The notes beneath the pieces are model-generated. The model had not been told where the DNA came from, did no database searches, and saw nothing but the letters and a program-made list of their open reading frames with translations. From an uncultured Myxococcales bacterium (GTDB lineage Bacteria; Myxococcota_A; Polyangia; Polyangiales; Polyangiaceae), in assembly GCA_937872925.1 (NCBI GenBank), contig CALMUT010000137.1, positions 1 to 32,925 on the forward strand: a stretch of 32,925 nt of DNA, in the 5' to 3' direction. The translations under genes were made by a program, and so were the position numbers. The first letter of the stretch is position 1. Each line of letters opens with the position of its first letter. Positions 7,624-17,000 of this stretch are shown here, piece by piece.

Positions 7624-9806
7624 CGCGCGCATTCGTTCCTAAGGCGGCCGCGTCGCTGGTCGCGCTTCTCATCGGCTGCGGGCAACCGGACACCCCTTCA
7701 CAAGATCTCTCGCAGCCCCAGCACATCAGGAGCGCCAAGAGCGCCGCGAGTGCTGACCCGCTGGTGCCTCGCTTGCCGAAGACGACGGCGCGGTTCTGGC
7801 CGGCACTGGTCGCTGCACCCGCAGATCTCGGCGGGGCGTCCCTTTCCGAGCCCCAGCGCTGCAGTCCGTGCCACGCCGAAATCGTGGCGGCATGGCAGGC
7901 CAGCGCGCACGCCTTCGCGTCCTTCAACAACCCGATCTATCGCGCGTCCGTGGAGACTCTGCGTGAGGCTCGGCCTCTTTCGACCAGTCGTGCGTGCGCC
8001 GCTTGCCACGATCCCGCGCTGCTCATCGATGACGCGATGAGCGCGACCATCGATCCAAGGGATCCCCGCGCCCACGCCGGAGTGAGCTGTGGAACGTGTC
8101 ACGGCATCGTGAAGGCCAGCGCCGACGGCAACGGAAGTTACCAGCTGGGTCGCACGCCGATCCCCATTCCCCAATCGGACACGCCCGCCGAGCGCAAGCG
8201 ACACCGACTGGCGGCGCGAACGAGCGCGCTGAGCCAGGCCGAGCTGTGCGCCAGTTGTCATCGCGCATTTTTGGGCGCGGACTCCGGCAACGCGCAGTTC
8301 TTCGCGGGCGCCGACGACTTCGGCCCGTGGGCACGCTCCGCCTTCGCCGGCAGTCACGGACAGCAGCTCGACCACGTCGACGCGAAGAGCTGCACCGATT
8401 GCCACATGCCGCGGGTGCGCCCCAGGGATCCCGCCGCAAAGACCGGGCGAGTTGCCTCCCACTTCTTTCCCGGTGGCCACACTTGGCTGCAGGCGATGCG
8501 TGGCGACGCGGCGCGACAGGCAGAGGTGGAGCGACTGCTCGCCGGCGCCGTGCGACTCGACGTTGCGGCAGTGACCCTTGGCGACCAGCGAGCATTCTTG
8601 CCCGAGCTGGACCTCGCACTCGAGGGGGGTCAACCGGTCATCCTCGACTTGGTCGTGGAGAACCTCCGGGTTGGACATCACTTTCCCGGCGGCGTGCGGG
8701 ATGTTCAGGACACCTGGCTTGAGGTTCGCGTCGCCTCCAAAGATGGCAAATGGGTCGCGACGTCGGGCGCAGAGCATGAGCGGCGAGAGGAGCGGGACGC
8801 CCACAGCCTGCGTGCGGCAATCCTGGACGGAAGCGGCGCGGAGGTGAGTGCCCACGCGACGCATCAGTTCCAAAGCGTGGCCTTCGATCACACCCTGGGG
8901 CCGCGCGAGGCGCGGGTCGTTCGTTTCGCCTTCGTCATGCCCGATGCGGCCAAAGTGCCTGGCCCGTTGACCGTGACCGCCTCGCTTCGCCATCGCAGTC
9001 GGGACCGCGCGATGCAGGCGGCCGCCTGTCGTGAGTCCACGGGGGCCCGCGGTAGAGCCTACGCCGCCGTGGAACGAAGCGCTGGACGACGCGCGCTGGA
9101 TCCCTGCGGGCCGCAACCGATCACCGTCATCGCGACCGCGCAGGCGCTGCTCGCCGCGCCGCATGTTCCACGCACGGACCCGAATGCGGCGGCGCGCCTG
9201 TACGCCTACGGCCGTGCGTTGCTTTCGGACGTGCAGGAGCAGCTTCCGACCGCCCTCGCGGCGCTGCAGGCGGCCCTCCGCGCAGCGGACCGCGAGGGCA
9301 ACACGCAGGTCGCCGCCCAAACCCGCCTGGCCCTGGCGTCGCTCTTCGCGCGGCAAGGGCGCACGGACGACGCGCTGGCGGAGCTCACGAAGCTTCCCGA
9401 TCCAGCTCACCCCGCCGCCCAGCGGGTTCGCGGTCAAGCCCTGGCACAGGTCTGGCGCTTCGACGAAGCTTTGGTGCCCTTCGAAGTGGCGGCGCGCGCT
9501 GCGCCTCGGGATGATGGAGTCTGGGCGCAGTTGGCGATCGCCCTCGGCAGCGTCGGCAAGCACCAACAAGCGCTGAGCGCTTCACGCATGGGGCTGCTCA
9601 GTGCGCCGCGCAACGAAGCGCTGTTGCGAGTGCAGGCGCTCAGCCTCGCCGGCCTAGAAGCGGGGTCCGGTGCCGACGCCGCCTCTCGAGCGTATCTGAG
9701 TCACCGCGAAACCGACGCGGCCGCGAGTCAACGCCGCGCCTGCGAGCAAACCAGCGCTGACTGCGCCCGCGAGCGGAGGCCGGTGCACGTTCACGAAATG
9801 CGTTAG
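7620..9806 (+). CDS. Pentaheme c-type cytochrome lipoprotein with C-terminal TPR region
   Basis: I chose GTG at 7620 because it overlaps the TGA of the DUF2330 gene by four bases and puts a signal peptide with lipobox LLIGC (Cys20) at the N-terminus; the frame is open further upstream but inside the previous gene. The 728-residue product has five CXXCH heme sites: CSPCH 81-85, CAACH 126-130, CGTCH 157-161, CASCH 210-214 and CTDCH 258-262. The layout resembles cytochrome c554-type multiheme proteins. A beta-rich region follows (about 320-480), with HHFPGGVRDVQDTWLEV. The last 200 residues are Ala-rich helical pairs typical of TPRs. It would carry electrons outside the inner membrane; the partner is unknown. 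Coupling suggests it works with the DUF2330 protein. Confidence 0.88.
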   Translation: MTRAFVPKAAASLVALLIGCGQPDTPSQDLSQPQHIRSAKSAASADPLVPRLPKTTARFWPALVAAPADLGGASLSEPQRCSPCHAEIVAAWQASAHAFASFNNPIYRASVETLREARPLSTSRACAACHDPALLIDDAMSATIDPRDPRAHAGVSCGTCHGIVKASADGNGSYQLGRTPIPIPQSDTPAERKRHRLAARTSALSQAELCASCHRAFLGADSGNAQFFAGADDFGPWARSAFAGSHGQQLDHVDAKSCTDCHMPRVRPRDPAAKTGRVASHFFPGGHTWLQAMRGDAARQAEVERLLAGAVRLDVAAVTLGDQRAFLPELDLALEGGQPVILDLVVENLRVGHHFPGGVRDVQDTWLEVRVASKDGKWVATSGAEHERREERDAHSLRAAILDGSGAEVSAHATHQFQSVAFDHTLGPREARVVRFAFVMPDAAKVPGPLTVTASLRHRSRDRAMQAAACRESTGARGRAYAAVERSAGRRALDPCGPQPITVIATAQALLAAPHVPRTDPNAAARLYAYGRALLSDVQEQLPTALAALQAALRAADREGNTQVAAQTRLALASLFARQGRTDDALAELTKLPDPAHPAAQRVRGQALAQVWRFDEALVPFEVAARAAPRDDGVWAQLAIALGSVGKHQQALSASRMGLLSAPRNEALLRVQALSLAGLEAGSGADAASRAYLSHRETDAAASQRRACEQTSADCARERRPVHVHEMR

Positions 9807-9858
9807 CGCGCCGGGAAGGCCAATTGAAAGCGCTGGCTGGAGGCCGTATGCTCTGCCC

Positions 9859-11175
9859 ATGGCACGAGCACCAGCCGCGCGAAGCAGGGCCCCGAGCTCG
9901 CGCGGAATCGACGCGATGGTACTGGCAGCCGCTGTCATGGTTGGGTGCAGCTCGTCTTCGTCCAAGTCTACCCAGCCTGCCTGCAAAGCAGGCGAGCAAG
10001 ATGTGTGTTTGGCGCCCAGTGGTTGCCAGGGCGTTCGGCTCTGCGAGGCGGACGGAACATTCGCAGCCTGCGTCTGCGATGACGGCGGAAGCTCCGGCGG
10101 CACCAGCGGTGCGTCGGGCAGCGGGGGCGTCGCGACGGGCGGCGTGTCGGGAGGTGGAGCCAGCGGCGCCTCCGGCAGCGGCGGGGGTGCGGGAACCGGT
10201 GGAGGTGCCGGCGCGGATGCTGGCGCTGATGCCGGCTCCGAAGCAGGCAGCGACGCCGCGACAGACGGAGGCCAACTCTGCACCCCAAACGCCAAGTACT
10301 GTGACGGAGCTTCGGTAAAGCAATGCAGCACGGATGGCAGCTCGGCCTCTTTGGTCCAGACTTGCACCCCGACTCAGTTTTGCGATGCCGTGAGCACCAG
10401 CTGCAAAGCTCAGCTGTGTACGCCGAGCACGCGCACCTGTAGTGGTACCACGCTGTTGGAATGCAACGCGCAGGGCAGCGCTGAGACCACCGTGGTGGAT
10501 TGCGCCACGACGGGCAAGAAGTGCCTCGACGGCGCGTGTGATCCCAATGTGGCGGACTTGGTTGCTTATTGGCGGTTCGATGACGCGACGGGCACTGCCG
10601 CCCGGGATTCCTCCGGCGCAGGACTTCACGGCACGCTCAATGGTGGCAGCTGGGTGAGCGGCAAAGTGGGCGGTGCGCTCAGTTTCGACGGGGATGACTT
10701 CGTAGATGTGGGGGACGTCCTCAACGGTCTGACGCTGCCGTTTACGATTCTGGCGTGGGTCAAACCGGACGCGACCGGCGGGGCCTTGGCGTCGTCCGAC
10801 GAAAATGGGCTCACTAATTATCAGGGTTTCAATTGGTACTTTCTCACGAATGAGTCGCGGCCAGGTTTTCACTACGGCGACGCCACCTGCAGCTGCACGA
10901 CGGGGCGACGGACCCGCGCGGGAAAGACAGCGTTGCCCCTCACTCAGTGGTCCCACGTGGCGGCGATCGTCACGAGCAACAACATCTCGCTGTTCGAGGA
11001 TGGCGTTGGCGACGACAGTGCCATGAACGGCACAGCAACCACTATGGTTCACACCGCCGATCCCCTGCGCATTGGGGTTGCCCGAGGGCTCTTTTTCAAG
11101 GGTGCTATCGACGAGCTTCGAATCTACTCGCGCGCGCTGACAATTCCAGAGATCCAAGCGTTGATGACCCCCTGA
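9859..11175 (+). CDS. Lipoprotein with LamG/concanavalin-like C-terminal domain
   Basis: The 438-residue protein has an Arg-rich n-region, a short hydrophobic core and the lipobox VMVGC (Cys30). A second in-frame ATG lies at 9916 (MVLAAAVMVGC), but it would leave little n-region. Next are a Cys-rich segment (42-73), a Gly/Ser/Ala/Asp linker (75-138) and a second Cys-rich region (about 140-225). The C-terminal 205 residues look like a LamG-type jelly roll: LVAYWRFDDATGTAARDSSG, FDGDDFVDVGD, FTILAWVKP, WSHVAAIV and the closing GAIDELRIYSRALTIPEIQAL. Such domains bind carbohydrate or protein. It is a probable surface protein; no enzyme motif is seen. Confidence 0.85.
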   Translation: MARAPAARSRAPSSRGIDAMVLAAAVMVGCSSSSSKSTQPACKAGEQDVCLAPSGCQGVRLCEADGTFAACVCDDGGSSGGTSGASGSGGVATGGVSGGGASGASGSGGGAGTGGGAGADAGADAGSEAGSDAATDGGQLCTPNAKYCDGASVKQCSTDGSSASLVQTCTPTQFCDAVSTSCKAQLCTPSTRTCSGTTLLECNAQGSAETTVVDCATTGKKCLDGACDPNVADLVAYWRFDDATGTAARDSSGAGLHGTLNGGSWVSGKVGGALSFDGDDFVDVGDVLNGLTLPFTILAWVKPDATGGALASSDENGLTNYQGFNWYFLTNESRPGFHYGDATCSCTTGRRTRAGKTALPLTQWSHVAAIVTSNNISLFEDGVGDDSAMNGTATTMVHTADPLRIGVARGLFFKGAIDELRIYSRALTIPEIQALMTP

Positions 11176-11231
11176 ACTCCGCGCCGAAGTCGGTCGCCCA
11201 CGCTCCAGGCGCGCACTCTCCCCGTCGTGCT

Positions 11232-13532
11232 ATGCCCTTCGCGATGTCTGACTCCGTCGAAGCTGCGCTGCTCACGCGGCAGTGGCTCGATCGTCCGGGT
11301 GGGGTGGAGCTGACGTTTTGGGCGGCGTCGGAGGGTGGGCCGATCAAGATCGTGTTCACGGGTCAAGAGGCCGTGCTGTTCTTGGATCGCAGGGTGCCAA
11401 GCGAAGCAGGTCGACGCAGGCCGGTGGAGCTACAGAGCCTTGCGGGTCGCCCCGTCGATGCGGTGTACTTTGGCAGCCAGCGCGATCTGGTGGCCGAGCG
11501 CGCGCGGATCCGCCAGGGCATGGGGCGGACTCTCGAAGGCACTGTCAAACCGCACGATCGTTTTCTGATGGAGCGCTTCGTCACCGGATCGGTTTGCGTC
11601 GAGGGCAGGTTGCAGCAACGCGACGGCTATCGCGAGGTGGTCAACCCGCGCATCCAGGCCAGCGAGTACGCTCCGAAGTTGAAGCTGCTTGCCTTCGACA
11701 TCGAGACGGACGGGTTCGAGGGAGCGCTGCTGTCCATCGCGGTGGCGGGCGTCGGGGGCGAGCGGGTGTGGATGCGCGGCGACGACGCCAGCTCCGAGCA
11801 CCCAAGCTTCGTCCAAGTGGCGGACGAGGCCGCGTTGATCACGGCCTTCATCGATCACGTCGCGCAGGCCGATCCCGATGTGCTTTCAGGCTGGAACGTG
11901 ATCGAATTCGACTTGGCGACCCTCGAGCGCAAAGCGGCACAGTGCGGCATCGCCTTTAGTCTCGGGCGGGGCAGGGAGCGCGCCGCGGTGCTGTTGCCGC
12001 AAAGCGCCCAGCAGCCCCACGTGGCGCGGGTGCCTGGGCGCGTGGTGCTCGACGGGATCGCGTCGCTCCGCTCCGCGACCTACGCTTTCGAGAGCTTTCG
12101 TCTGGAGGACGTCGCGCAGACGCTGCTCGGTCGTGGCAAAAAGATCGAACACGGCGGCGATCCCGTGGCGGAGATCCGCCGGCTCTTCGTCGAGGACAAG
12201 CCCGCGCTGGCCGCCTACAACCTCGAAGACTGCCGGCTCGTGCTGGAGATCTTCGAAGCCGCGGATCTCGTCGGCTTCGCCGTGGAGCGCCAGGCGCTGA
12301 CGGGGCTACCCATGGATCGCCAGGGCGGCTCGGCGGCGGCCTTCGACAATCTCTATCTCCCGCGGCTGCATCGGCGCGGCTACGTCGCGCCCGACGTGGG
12401 CGATGGCCTGGAGATGGCGCGCAGTCCCGGCGGCTACGTGATGGATTCCGTGCCGGGGCTCTACGACAACGTGCTCGTGCTCGACTTCAAGAGCCTGTAC
12501 CCGAGCATCATCCGCACCTTTGCCATCGATCCCCTCGGCCTCGCCGTGCCCGGGGACGATCCCATTCCCGGCTTCGAGGGCGGCAGCTTCGCGCGGGACG
12601 GACACATCCTGCCGGCCCTGATCGAGGGCCTCTGGTGCGCCCGGGACGAAGCGAAGCGCCGCAAAGACGCCGCGCGCTCCCGGGCGATCAAGATCTTGAT
12701 GAACTCGTTCTACGGCGTGTTGGGCAGCGGCGGCTGCCGCTTCTTCAGCCCAAAGCTGGCCAGCTCCATCACGCTGCGTGGCCACGAGATCATCCTGGAA
12801 AGCCGCAAGTTCATCGAAGCGCGCGGCCTCGAAGTGATCTACGGCGACACGGACTCCCTGTTCGTGCACGTGGGCAAGGCCTCGGAAAAAGAATGCACCG
12901 AAATCGGAGATTCGCTGGCGCGGGATCTGAACGCGCACTGGACCGCGCGTCTCGCCGAGGCGTATCGCATCGACAGCCACCTCGAGCTCGAGTTCGAGAC
13001 GCACTATCGCCGCTTCTTGATGCCGACCATGCGCGGCTCAGAAAAGGGGAGCAAGAAGCGCTACGCCGGCGCCATCGGTCGTGGCCCCGACGCCGCACTC
13101 GTGATCAAGGGCCTCGAAGCCGCGCGCACGGATTGGACGCCCCTGGCGCGACGTTTCCAACGCGAGCTGCTAGCGCGGGTGTTCACGGATCAGCCCTGGC
13201 GACAGTGGACGGTTGAGCTGGCGCGAGCGCTTCGCGCAGGACGGCTCGACGCCGAGCTGGTCTACCGCAAGCGCGTCCGCCGCGCCTTGGACGACTACGA
13301 GAAGAACGTGCCGCCCCACATCCAAGCCGCCAAAAAGCTCGGCCGCCCCGCCCGGGAGATCCGCTACGTGATCACGAGCCGCGGCGCCGAACCCATCGAC
13401 CTGCCCCACGCCCCCCTCGACTACGACCACTATTTGGAGCGCCAGCTCGCGCCCGCGGCGGATTGCATCCTGCCGTTCCTAGGCACGAACTTCGACGCCG
13501 TCGCGGGCCGGCAGATGGTGCTGTTTGAGTGA
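11232..13532 (+). CDS. polB: DNA polymerase II (family B, 3'-5' proofreading)
   Basis: The 766-residue product (762 if the ATG at 11244 is used) is close to the 783 of E. coli Pol II. All family B landmarks are present in order. The exonuclease motifs are FDIETD at 155-160, GWNVIEFDL at 220-228 and YNLEDCRLV at 329-337. Polymerase motif A is LDFKSLYPSI at 417-426, motif B is KILMNSFYGVLG at 487-498, and motif C is YGDTDS at 537-542; KKRYAG at 608-613 follows. The catalytic Asp pair and exonuclease acidic residues are intact, so it should be active in DNA repair or translesion restart synthesis. I saw no LexA-type site before it, though only 56 bases separate it from the previous gene. Confidence 0.93.
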   Translation: MPFAMSDSVEAALLTRQWLDRPGGVELTFWAASEGGPIKIVFTGQEAVLFLDRRVPSEAGRRRPVELQSLAGRPVDAVYFGSQRDLVAERARIRQGMGRTLEGTVKPHDRFLMERFVTGSVCVEGRLQQRDGYREVVNPRIQASEYAPKLKLLAFDIETDGFEGALLSIAVAGVGGERVWMRGDDASSEHPSFVQVADEAALITAFIDHVAQADPDVLSGWNVIEFDLATLERKAAQCGIAFSLGRGRERAAVLLPQSAQQPHVARVPGRVVLDGIASLRSATYAFESFRLEDVAQTLLGRGKKIEHGGDPVAEIRRLFVEDKPALAAYNLEDCRLVLEIFEAADLVGFAVERQALTGLPMDRQGGSAAAFDNLYLPRLHRRGYVAPDVGDGLEMARSPGGYVMDSVPGLYDNVLVLDFKSLYPSIIRTFAIDPLGLAVPGDDPIPGFEGGSFARDGHILPALIEGLWCARDEAKRRKDAARSRAIKILMNSFYGVLGSGGCRFFSPKLASSITLRGHEIILESRKFIEARGLEVIYGDTDSLFVHVGKASEKECTEIGDSLARDLNAHWTARLAEAYRIDSHLELEFETHYRRFLMPTMRGSEKGSKKRYAGAIGRGPDAALVIKGLEAARTDWTPLARRFQRELLARVFTDQPWRQWTVELARALRAGRLDAELVYRKRVRRALDDYEKNVPPHIQAAKKLGRPAREIRYVITSRGAEPIDLPHAPLDYDHYLERQLAPAADCILPFLGTNFDAVAGRQMVLFE

Positions 13533-13974
13533 GGGGTGGGCCTGTGGCGACCTCCGATCACAGGGAACACCGCTCCGGGCCCACGGACGCCGAGCCCTCC
13601 ATGCCCGTCTGGTATCTGCTCACGGCCTTCCTTGTGGCTACCGGCATCAACGACATCTTGATGTCGCGCGGCGTATTGCGAGCAGCGGCCGCGAGGCGGT
13701 CGCCCTGTGCGAACACGATCAGTTCGATCTCGTGCTGTGCGATGTGATGATGCCGAACCTGAGCGGACCCCAAGTCTATGAAGAACTCGCCAAGCGTTCA
13801 CCCGGCATGCAGCATCGCGTCTTGTTCATGACCGGCGGCGCCTTCACGGCCGCCGAGCGCCAGTTCCTGGATCGCGTGCCAAACAAGTGGATCGCAAAGC
13901 CACTGGACGTGAACCAGTTGCGTTCGCTCGTTGGCGAGCTGCTGTCAGAGTGGGACGGGGAACGGCCCGGCTGA
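13525..13974 (+). pseudogene. Truncated response-regulator receiver domain
   Basis: From about 13675 the frame reads as the back two-thirds of a receiver domain: ASSGREAVAL, the phospho-acceptor Asp in DLVLCDVMMPNLSGPQVYEELAK, the Thr-like step in HRVLFMTGGAF and the conserved Lys in WIAKPLDV. The first beta strand and helix, which carry the acidic Mg-binding pair, are missing. The 50 residues before this point read as Arg/His-rich low-quality protein, and a different frame in the same stretch reads as hydrophobic peptide. The frame also overlaps the end of polB by eight bases. A gene remnant is the best reading; a short expressed protein starting late is possible. Confidence 0.55.
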
Positions 13975-13975
13975 A

Positions 13976-13995
13976 CTTCGTGCCCGACCACGAAG
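13976..13995. terminator. Hairpin between convergent genes
   Basis: CTTCGTG and CACGAAG form a perfect 7-bp stem with a 6-base loop. It lies just after the receiver remnant and 29 bases from the end of the convergent metalloprotease gene. No T-run follows on either strand, so it would be a non-canonical bidirectional terminator. Confidence 0.35.
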
Positions 13996-14023
13996 CCTCA
14001 GCGCGCGTCGCCGTGCATTGCCC

Positions 14024-17000
14024 CTAGTAGCCAAACACCGTCAACTCAGGACCTTGGCAATAGGCGGCGCCGGAGCGCAGGCGGCGGCACAGACCTGACT
14101 CCATGACTTGGTAGTCGTTGCCGGTGCGGAGCTCGGCTTCGAAGCTGCCATCGGCGAAGGGGAAGAAATGATATCCCCCGCCCCAGTTGGCCATGCCCTT
14201 GAGCGCGCCCAGTTCGAGGTCTTCGTACAGGGTCACGCCGCTTCCGGGGATCACGTAGTCCCAGAAGTTGCCGTGCCGGCCATCAAAATCAAACTCCACC
14301 GCAGCGGTCTGCGGTGGCGTGGCTCGTGTCAGCACGTTGGATACGCTAATCCTGGCGACGCGCCCGTTGCGGGCACCCTCTGGCACGTAGCCCACCCAGA
14401 ACTGACCGGGAAGGTTGCCCGCATCGATGGATCCCCCACTGGAGTGCCGCAAGAGATGAAAGACCAGCGTGGGCTTTTCAGTCAAGTAGATGGGCGTTGC
14501 GTTGTCGACACGCGACCAACGCAGCGAGCTTCGGTCCAGACAGTACAGCACTCCTTGCGTGTGAGTAGTACCGCCTTCGTCGGTCACGGTTGTCGGAATG
14601 ACGCCGCATGCTACAGCAAGCTCCTGCCACGCAGCGCCTAGCGAGCGGTAGTCGGGTGACGGCCACGTGGTGAACGCCGGTGCATGCGGCGCGGTGAACG
14701 TGGCGCCAGAAGTGTCGCGCGGCGTCTCCGCAACCCACGCCGCTGGCGTGGCAGACACCGGCGAGTCGCTCTTGTACGCGAAGAGCGCATTATCGTAGTT
14801 GCGCCCGAACACCATCATCAGCCTGCCGCCGGCGGCAATGCTCGCGTCCACCGGTAGCACAGCCAATTCGCTGTCCCCGCAAGCGGTCAGTCGTCCGAGT
14901 GTCGCGGTGGTCCAGTTCAGGCTTCCGGAGGCACTGGGTTCGTCAGAGTACTGGATGCGCAGTTGGCATGTGCCAGGCGCGGCCGTTTCTTCCACGTACG
15001 CGACGACCACGTGATCGTCCCAACCGGCAACAGAAAGCCCAACAACCTTTCGGCCGGTGGAGAGCAGCTCCTCGGGTTGCCACTCCGCGCACGCTTCGCC
15101 CAGTCGCTGCGATAGGCAACTGCCTTGCGCCTTGGGTCCGAGGGTGGAGTGCCGGTACTGAATGCGACCGTCCTTGTCGACGTAGAAGGCGTACAGACGC
15201 GAACCGACGCGCAGCAGGTCTGGCGTGCTGCCAACTCCCGGACCCGCAGCAGGGTTGTTCAAGATCTGAAGATTGGCGCGCGTGGCTTCGCCGGGGCCTG
15301 GGCACCACGTCGCCGGTGCCCGCAGCAGGCCGTGTTCGTAGTTTCCAGTGAGGTTCCAGTCGATGTTTGCCAGGCCATCTCCGGCCGAGCTCAGCCGCGA
15401 GCCATCCACCTGGAACCGGAACACGTCGGTAGAAATCAGCGCCTGAGCTGCGGTCGTCATGCCGGCGACACGGAAGTCTTGTTCCCGCACACTTGCGGGG
15501 TTCAGCACGGCAGAAGTGGTCACATCTGCTGACGAAAACCCCATGTCCTTTCTGTAGTTGTAGGCGTAGTTCATCTGGCTGAAGTAGTGGGGCTTGCAGT
15601 TGGACTTGCCCCAACTGAAGTGCCCGTCATGGCCCAAGCCGAAGGTGTGGCCGATTTCGTGCGCAACCACGTACGCCCCCAGTCCGGAACCAAAGGCGCC
15701 GCCAGCGTTCGCTTGCCCGCCGCCCCGGCCGTAGGGTGAGGTCAGGCCGTAGCGAAAGTATCGCATGCGGTGTCGATTGAAGAACTCGTTGGACTCGTAG
15801 GCCAGATCACGAAGTTGCCGCTCGGCCGTGGCTGATTCCGGCGGGCAAAGGTCCGTGTAGTGCGGCGCCACTTCGCAGAACTGCCCCCAGCTTGCGCGGC
15901 CTTGCTCAGTGCTCAGATCATTTGCTGTAGTGGGCACCCGCGTGCCGCCACCACCCCACGCACCGAAGGCGCGATGGCGATACAGCCACTGCTCCTGATC
16001 GACCGAGTCATTGCACTTCCTCAGGCACACCGCATCCGCATCGCAGGAGTAACGGCAGTGCTCTTCACGGCCAGCGGTGGTGAGAATGGGGTTTGCCCCG
16101 ATGTCGGCATGCACGCGGATGCCGTCCAAGCCGCTCGGATTGAGTAGGTCGGCCACCGCGCCGCTGGCGTAGAGATCATCAACAATGCCGGCGAACTCGC
16201 CGCGAAAGACCTTGCTGCTCCCGGGCAGGCCGGTTGCTTCGTCTAGGTATGGACTGGCTGCGCTGCGAAAGGTGTACTCCCTGGGATGGTCTGGATTCAC
16301 GTTGAAATCCAGCTCGAGGAAGAGGTCCTTGTGCAGCGGGTCGGCCCCCATGACCGGCAACGCGATGGTACGAAAGACCGCTTCTGGCTCAGGAAAAGGG
16401 GCGCGGTGCTGATCGAGCTCGACGCCAAAGATCTCTTCGCGGTCGGTCAAGCCGTCGTGGTCGGTGTCCGCGAACCACAATGGCTCGCTGGGCGCGGCGG
16501 TCGCTAGGTGCGCGGAGCGTTGAACGCAATATGGGTACCAAGCGGCGGGATGCGCGCCGCGGTTGTGGGGATCACAGGTGCACAGTTGTGCCTCCGTTTC
16601 CGCGCTGATGCCGTCTGTGTCGCGGTCAGGCTCGTTCGGATGATTCAACACCAGGTCAACCCGGCCCATCGGCGCGATGGGCGCAAAGCCCACGGGCGGC
16701 GCTGTGGGCTGAGTCGACGGCGGAAAGACGCCCTCGGCAAACTCCGGTGCAGGGTCCACGTACAGGTCGTTGCCAAAGGGGCTGACCGTCTGCAGCGCGT
16801 CCACGGTGCCCTGGGGCAAGTACGCGCCTGTAAAGGTGAAGTCCCGGGACTCGACGGATTGACCCAAGACGAGCGCGCGGGTGGGGATGCGGCTCGCCAG
16901 CACATCCCGTGACACGCGCCCAGCCGGGCCAACGCCGCTGTCGTAGTCAAACCCCACCAACTCGTCGCCGCGAAAGAGGGCCAGCGGCAGCGTCGTGGGC

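Noticed and set aside
7698..9569. 623-codon minus-strand frame opposite the cytochrome gene
   Set aside because: The plus frame has five CXXCH sites, a lipobox and TPRs; the minus frame has no recognisable features and is a GC-driven shadow.
9640..11157. 505-codon minus-strand frame opposite the LamG lipoprotein
   Set aside because: It is low-complexity and Ala/Arg/Gly-rich without motifs, while the plus strand encodes a clear lipoprotein.
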